A model generated the notes under the pieces. It was not told the DNA's origin, ran no database searches, and worked only from the letters and a program-made list of their open reading frames with translations. DNA of 64,000 nt from Epiperipatus broadwayi (taxonomy: Eukaryota > Onychophora > Udeonychophora > Euonychophora > Peripatidae): the NCBI GenBank assembly GCA_028023455.1, contig JAQFVV010000012.1, positions 7,416,499-7,480,498 on the forward strand, given 5' to 3'. Both the position numbers and the translations under genes were made by a program. Shown one piece after another: positions 59,161 through 64,000 of the stretch. Within the stretch, counting starts at the first letter, position 1; every line of letters begins with the position of its first letter.

Positions 59161-59760
59161 AATTCTGCTTTTATAATTCATAGCTAAAATTATTACAGTA
59201 TACATACATAGAAAAATACTTTATAAAATATATGTACAATATTTTCATCATTAAAGATAGAAAAATATAAGTGACCCAATTTGTTAATTAATCTTTATAT
59301 GACAAAGATGTTTGATGTTTATTGATTTAATAATTCCATGTTTAGTGCTTAGATTTTTATCATTTTTATCACATTTTCATATCCAGGTTATTTTTTTATT
59401 TTTTTGACATCAGTATAAAAATGTAAATGAATTAAATTGATAATTAAGCTTTACATGAGAAGGACGATGGTATTCAACAATTTAGTGATTTCACCTTTAG
59501 CACATATATTTCCATTATTTTTATTATATTTTTACAATTATTATTATTATTATTATTTGATTTCCAATATTAATCTGTTTTTAAATTCTATTTTTATGTG
59601 TCATGGCTAAAATTATTATTGTATACATCTAGGAAAGTATTAATAAAAATATATACAATTTTTTTATTTTAGAATTGAAAAAATAAGCAAATTAAATTGA
59701 TAACTAAGCTTTATGTGATAAAGATGTTTGACATTCTTGTGTTCATTGTATGCATTTCTC
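58985..59760 (+). repeat. Degenerate internal repeats at the Tigger end
   Basis: The string TGACAAAGATGT(C/T)TGA…TTTAGCAC recurs near 58987, 59298, 59455 and 59715. Each is followed in part by TAAAATTATTA(C/T)(A/T)GTATACAT. These are old, irregular tandem copies. Confidence 0.5.
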
Positions 59761-60230
59761 ATATAAATCTTATTTAGGAAAAATGTTTGTGTTGATTAAT
59801 TTGTTTGGTCTATAAACGATTTTTGGACTAGACTCCACCATATATAATTTCATATTATTAATTGACAGCATAATGCCAGATCTTTTGCAGAATAAACTGC
59901 AGAGAAAATTATATATTTCTGTGGATAATTTAAGTGCTGATTAAACATGGCATTGTTTTTTAATATAATATTCAATTAATCCATTGTGCAGTCTACTGCT
60001 AAATATATTTGTCTCAAAAAGTATTGCATATTATTTAAATTAAAATATTGTTAATCATGCAAATAAAATCTTAAATATTTAATGTTAACATGTTTTATAT
60101 GTTCTAATCTCTCAAAACAGTGATAAATACTATTAACCTAGTGGTGAAAGTTATTATTTTTTAGTCATAGTACTCTATTACCTTAATATGAGCAGGAAAA
60201 AATGTTTTTTGTCTACTATTTGTACAATAA
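59761..60230. other. AT-rich stretch
   Basis: Nothing recognised. Confidence 0.4.
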
Positions 60231-60650
60231 ATATATAAGGCATATTAATTATATATTTTATAAATACAATAAATATTTCGATTGATTTTATAACAAATTT
60301 TAAAAGCAGATTTCACTATTCATCAATATGGAATAGTTTTTAATAATAAATAAATTCCAATTTTTATTAATATTTCCATATAACTATCAAACATGCATTT
60401 GGCTATTATTTGTATGGTAAATATATAATAGGAATATTTATAAAATATACATGAATATTTTATAATTATTTTTAAGGAAATATTAATAAAAATTGGAATT
60501 CATTTTATTATTTACTTTATTATTGAAGATTATTCTGTATTGATGCATACTGAAATTAACTTTTTAATTTCTTATAAAATCAATCTATATATTTGTTGTA
60601 TTTGTGTATATATAAATTATACATAATATATGACTAACACACCTTATATA
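60231..60650. repeat. Inverted repeat (about 150-bp arms)
   Basis: AATTCCAATTTTTATTAATATTTCC at about 60354-60378 is matched in reverse by GGAAATATTAATAAAAATTGGAATT at about 60476-60500 (quoted here in two shorter shared parts: AATTCCAATTTT and TATTAATATTTCC). Outer words GATTGATTTTATAACAAATT and AATTTCTTATAAAATCAATC also pair. The loop is about 100 bp. A MITE-like hairpin without coding sequence. Confidence 0.65.
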
Positions 60651-61609
60651 TATATTAGAATTATTTTTTTTAAAAATAAGAATAATGCTAACTGACTAAT
60701 ATTTTAATAAAGACTACTTATACAACTTAATCGGTATGAGTATCTCATTTTTTAGCAAGACCACTTCTGTTAGATCAGCCTTAATATCAATCAAAAAGAT
60801 AGAAAGACTTAATATAAAAGGATTGTTAAATGGTACCAAATACTAAATATTTGTCAAAATTAAACTCTTTATTAAGTAAAATAAAATTTCCATTTGAATA
60901 TTTAGTATTTTATAAGCATATTCAGTTAGAAAACAACAACAAAAAAAAACATTTATTTAACTCTTAATAATTTTAGCATATTATCTTTGAAAAAAATGAA
61001 GAATAGTTTTCTATGCTTATAATAATATTCAATTCATTGTCAAAACCAAATTGTAAAAAAGCACTAAATACACAAAATGATTTTGAAGCAGAATATTAGA
61101 AGACCTATATAATTATTGTAAGTGGGGCAGTTTTAATGTTTTAAATAGTCTTTGATCTAGTCAAAGATACCTATAGGTAGTTATAATGGATGCTTTCTTA
61201 ATATCAACCTATCTAACTATATGTTAGTTGAAATGATAAAAAAATATCAATTCTTTGAATGTATAAAACATTAGATTTGAATAGCAGAATAAAACAATGC
61301 AAATCATACCAAAAAATCATTTAATTAGAAGGCAGTCATATAAGTCTGGTTAAAGATAACTAGTGTTCATTAATTTACTCAGTATTTATATATTTTGGTT
61401 TTAAAATTGATTGAATACTTGTTATTAAGTAGTCTTTTTTATTTTTTTTAAAAATGATATTTTGTTGTGGTTACTAAAAATATGTAGTCAAACAAATTGA
61501 ACTTTCTAATGATATTTGTATTACTATGGTCAAATATTCAGTATAAAAATTATTTGTCCACAATGTTGTTATAAATACATACTTAATATAATAATGTCTA
61601 AATGAGATT
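60651..61609. other. AT-rich stretch
   Basis: Nothing recognised. Confidence 0.4.
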
Positions 61610-61755
61610 GAAACAAACAACTAATTATATTTACAATTATTTATTTATCAACCCAACTTTCATCTCTTATTGAGAGATTGATGAAACAAACAACTAATTA
61701 TATTTACAATTATTTATTTTTCAGCTCGACTTTCATCTCTTATTGAGAGATTGAT
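61610..61755 (+). repeat. 73-bp tandem duplication
   Basis: GAAACAAACAACTAATTATA begins at 61610 and again at 61683. The units end in TCTCTTATTGAGAGATTGAT and differ at only a few bases (TATCAACCCAAC versus TTTCAGCTCGAC). Confidence 0.88.
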
Positions 61756-61849
61756 TGTAAGTGAATGTCTATTCCATATTCAAGGGAAGTATATAAAAGT
61801 TAGTAAGAGAGAAATTAGCAGAGAATGTAAGAATAGCCTGGGAAAATAA

Positions 61850-62085
61850 TAAGTCTTTGAGTAGATAGTTACATAATACAAATAGGATAAATGGTATTAA
61901 TAATATGATAGATATGGTTTAAAAAATTGAATGTGGATGAATGTGGACATTGTGATAAGATATATATAGGACAGACAGGAAGAATGATAAATGATAGAGG
62001 GAAGGCACATGATAGAGCAGTTAATAGGAAAGATATTAAGTTAGGACCATACTTACATTATTTAGATATCTCTTTTATAAAGTGT
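61850..62085 (+). pseudogene. Penelope-like GIY-YIG fragment
   Basis: One plus-strand frame reads DECGHCDKIYIGQTGRMIND, then RGKAHDRAVNRKDIKLGPYL and HYL (about 61936-62068). It has the Cys pair followed by the second half of the GIY-YIG motif (YIGQTGR). The first half (GIYKIEC) is only hinted at, in another frame, just upstream. No RT was found nearby. This wording (IGQTGR) differs from the 44 kb copy (VGETKNS), so it belongs to another Penelope lineage. Confidence 0.65.
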
Positions 62086-63720
62086 TCCATTCATTAAATT
62101 TTAATCTAATTTAAATTAAAAAAATTTAAGTTAGTTCATCTTTTGAAGAAAAATAAGATGGTTGTTATGTTTTTCTACACAAAAATGAAAAATTTGATAT
62201 TATATAATTGAAAAATAACTTTTTACTTCATTTGTTGATTATAATAAGACTTTTTCATTTCTAGCAGCATGTCATATTTTCAGTCAAATAAAACAATCTT
62301 ACAGTCAAGTCATTGCCTATGAACCATGGTTTGTTGAGCCATGCTCTAGATGCTAATAATTGAATTCATATTTATTGACCAATATTGAATATCTAACTAG
62401 TTTGGTATAGGTCAGCTACCTGAAAAAAAAAAAAATTCTAAGTCTGCAAGTGCATTTAATAGTTTTCCAAGTTTATCTGGCAGAATTCAAATCCAGATCT
62501 TGAATATAGCAGGTTAAACACCATGACTTTATATCCTTCCAAAGACATTTAAATTGTAAGCAAAGTAGATGAGAAATAAATACCACTTATTTAAAGAAAA
62601 GTATTACTGTTTCTTCTCAATTATTAAAAATTAATTGTACATTAAATTTTGCTGCCTGCTAATTTGAATGTTTTAAAAATAGAACATGTTTGCATTATTT
62701 ATAAATATGAGGATGAACATGATATATGTGATTGTCATGTGAGTGTATATATTTTTTTCAAAAGAGACTTTCATAGGGATTTGATGCAGTATTTTACACT
62801 GTTGAAATTTTAAAAGCAGCATTTATACTAAAAAAAAAAATGAATGTGAAAAATTTTGTCATGTTTGTTTTGTGTACAATGTACTGATTTTTAAAATTTT
62901 TTTCCTAACAAAAATTTTGACTGTCATATATGTTTTTATTATTCCATATGATTATTTTATATTTATGAAGTATTTATATTTATTCTGTATTCATATTTTA
63001 TTAAATATCTTTTACAAAAAAATAGTAAATATTGAAAGTTTATCTATTTATATCAAATGAGATAGTTGAATCAAATAGTCCTGAAATTTCAGATTCTGAA
63101 TTAATTATGTTACATGGAGGGCGTGTTCTTTTATTCATTGACTTTGATAAGATTTTTAAACTGAAAAATACGTTGGAAAAATAAGAATTAGTCATATTCT
63201 TAGAGATTGAAAAAAAAAGAAGAACATTGTAAATGGTGAAAGGAAAAAAATGGAGAAAATAATATTGGAGATGATCTTAAGCTAGAAGGGAGGAAATTAC
63301 AGCGTGATATCTAGAATCTGCCCATGGGAAGTTACTGATGATGAATATAGTAAATAAAGGTCATCATTAAGTTTTTGAATTCATATCCCTTTGATAAAAG
63401 TAGCAAAACTACAATATCAATTATGCATGTGTAAACAAATAATACTGACAAATTGCAGAATGTACTATATTGTCTACTAAAGGTGTACCATTCTTGAAAT
63501 ATTGATTTTCAGGTCTCTATAAAACAGAACTTCCTTGTATAGTATTTATTTAACAAAAGAAATAGAAAGAACAATGCTAATTATCTTTTAAGTTTCCAGC
63601 TTTCATTTACAGTAGTAATACCTCTTTTCATACCAAAAATTCAGATGTGAGAAATTTGAGATCATATGATAATTCAAATGGACTTCTTTAACCAATTGCG
63701 TATCTATCTAGTGACTATTT
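62086..63720. other. AT-rich stretch
   Basis: No feature recognised. Confidence 0.4.
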
Positions 63721-63790
63721 TTTGAGAGAGAAGGGGGAGGGGGGAGAGGAGAGAAGTGGAAAGAGAGATGGGGAGGGGGGAAAGAGATGT
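63721..63790 (+). repeat. Purine-only G/A tract
   Basis: About 65 bases of almost pure G and A with several G4-G6 runs (GGGGGAGGGGGGAGAGG, GGGGAGGGGGG). It could form a triplex or G-quadruplex; it is probably a microsatellite derivative. Confidence 0.85.
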
Positions 63791-63949
63791 CACTACTGTA
63801 TTTATTTATTTTCTTTGGTGGAGTAATATACCACCATTTTAATGAATAAAATTGAACTCAAATTATTCTCATTTTTATCAGATTTTTGTAAAGTTATTGA
63901 TTTACATAATGGATAACTTTTCATTGATCTTTTAATTTTATAAATTATA

Positions 63950-64000
63950 GGGCTCAACTTTTACACACATACACCTTTACCCCACTTAGCAAAAGCAATT
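63950..64000 (+). CDS. Weak candidate exon start at the window edge
   Basis: A T-rich tract and TAAATTATAG at 63941-63950 precede GGCTCAACTTTTACAC, which is GC-richer than its surroundings. Joined in phase 1 to the exon at 41859-41935, the frame stays open (G then LNFYTHTPLPHLAKAI). Another frame is also open, so this is weak support. I do not recognise the protein. Confidence 0.25.

Noticed and set aside
1-64000. CRISPR arrays, prophage, operons, riboswitches
   Set aside because: No regularly spaced short repeats with unique spacers and no bacterial gene organisation; all signals are those of an animal genome.

Overview
The window is about three-quarters A+T, with spliceosomal-intron style sequence, long microsatellites, no operons and a dense layer of decayed eukaryotic transposons. 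It looks like intergenic or intronic DNA of an AT-rich invertebrate animal; I cannot name the species. Almost every readable protein belongs to a mobile element. Only two short stretches look like host exons: 41859-41935, and weakly 63950-64000. Their splice phases are compatible, so most of the right third may be one long intron of an unidentified plus-strand gene.

Layout. 1-1140: tail of an RTE-type LINE. 4350-4960: dead Penelope-like (PLE) reverse transcriptase. 4997-5134: tRNA-derived SINE. 5340-7590: long foldback repeat holding a 1.07-kb palindromic insertion with a 14-bp target duplication. 7594-8459: short DNA transposon with 44-bp terminal inverted repeats. 11.25-11.47 kb: snap-back Penelope terminus. 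11.57-14.30 kb: Tigger/CENP-B-type transposase remnant split by a SINE. 16.78-20.61 kb: Penelope RT and GIY-YIG remnants among large palindromes. 23.49-25.11 kb: second Tigger copy. 26.04-28.38 kb: RTE LINE. 29.4-32.2 kb: LINE scraps, a SINE and a different LINE's zinc-finger end. 34.55-34.82 kb: snap-back Penelope terminus. 35.63-39.75 kb: two more RTE copies. 40.26-40.89 kb: snap-back element. 43.17-46.90 kb: Penelope element with inverted terminal repeats and target duplication. 47.74-50.70 kb: the best preserved RTE copy. 55.14-59.16 kb: third Tigger copy split by a 2.87-kb CpG-richer insertion. Right end: PLE scrap, hairpins and a purine tract.

How the parts relate. The RTE LINE supplies an apurinic-type endonuclease and reverse transcriptase and ends in GAT repeats. 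The Penelope elements supply a reverse transcriptase plus GIY-YIG nuclease, and their termini carry hammerhead-ribozyme cores. The most interesting signal is a set of small inverted-repeat ('snap-back') elements at about 11.3, 18.0, 20.2, 34.7 and 40.6 kb. They look like two Penelope terminal repeats facing each other with no gene between. The arms carry hammerhead cores, intact or mutated; in two copies the ribozyme has a 4-nt self-complementary stem III (CUAG or CCGG), as expected of ribozymes that work as dimers.

Boundaries of old repeats are read by eye and are approximate, often by tens of bases.
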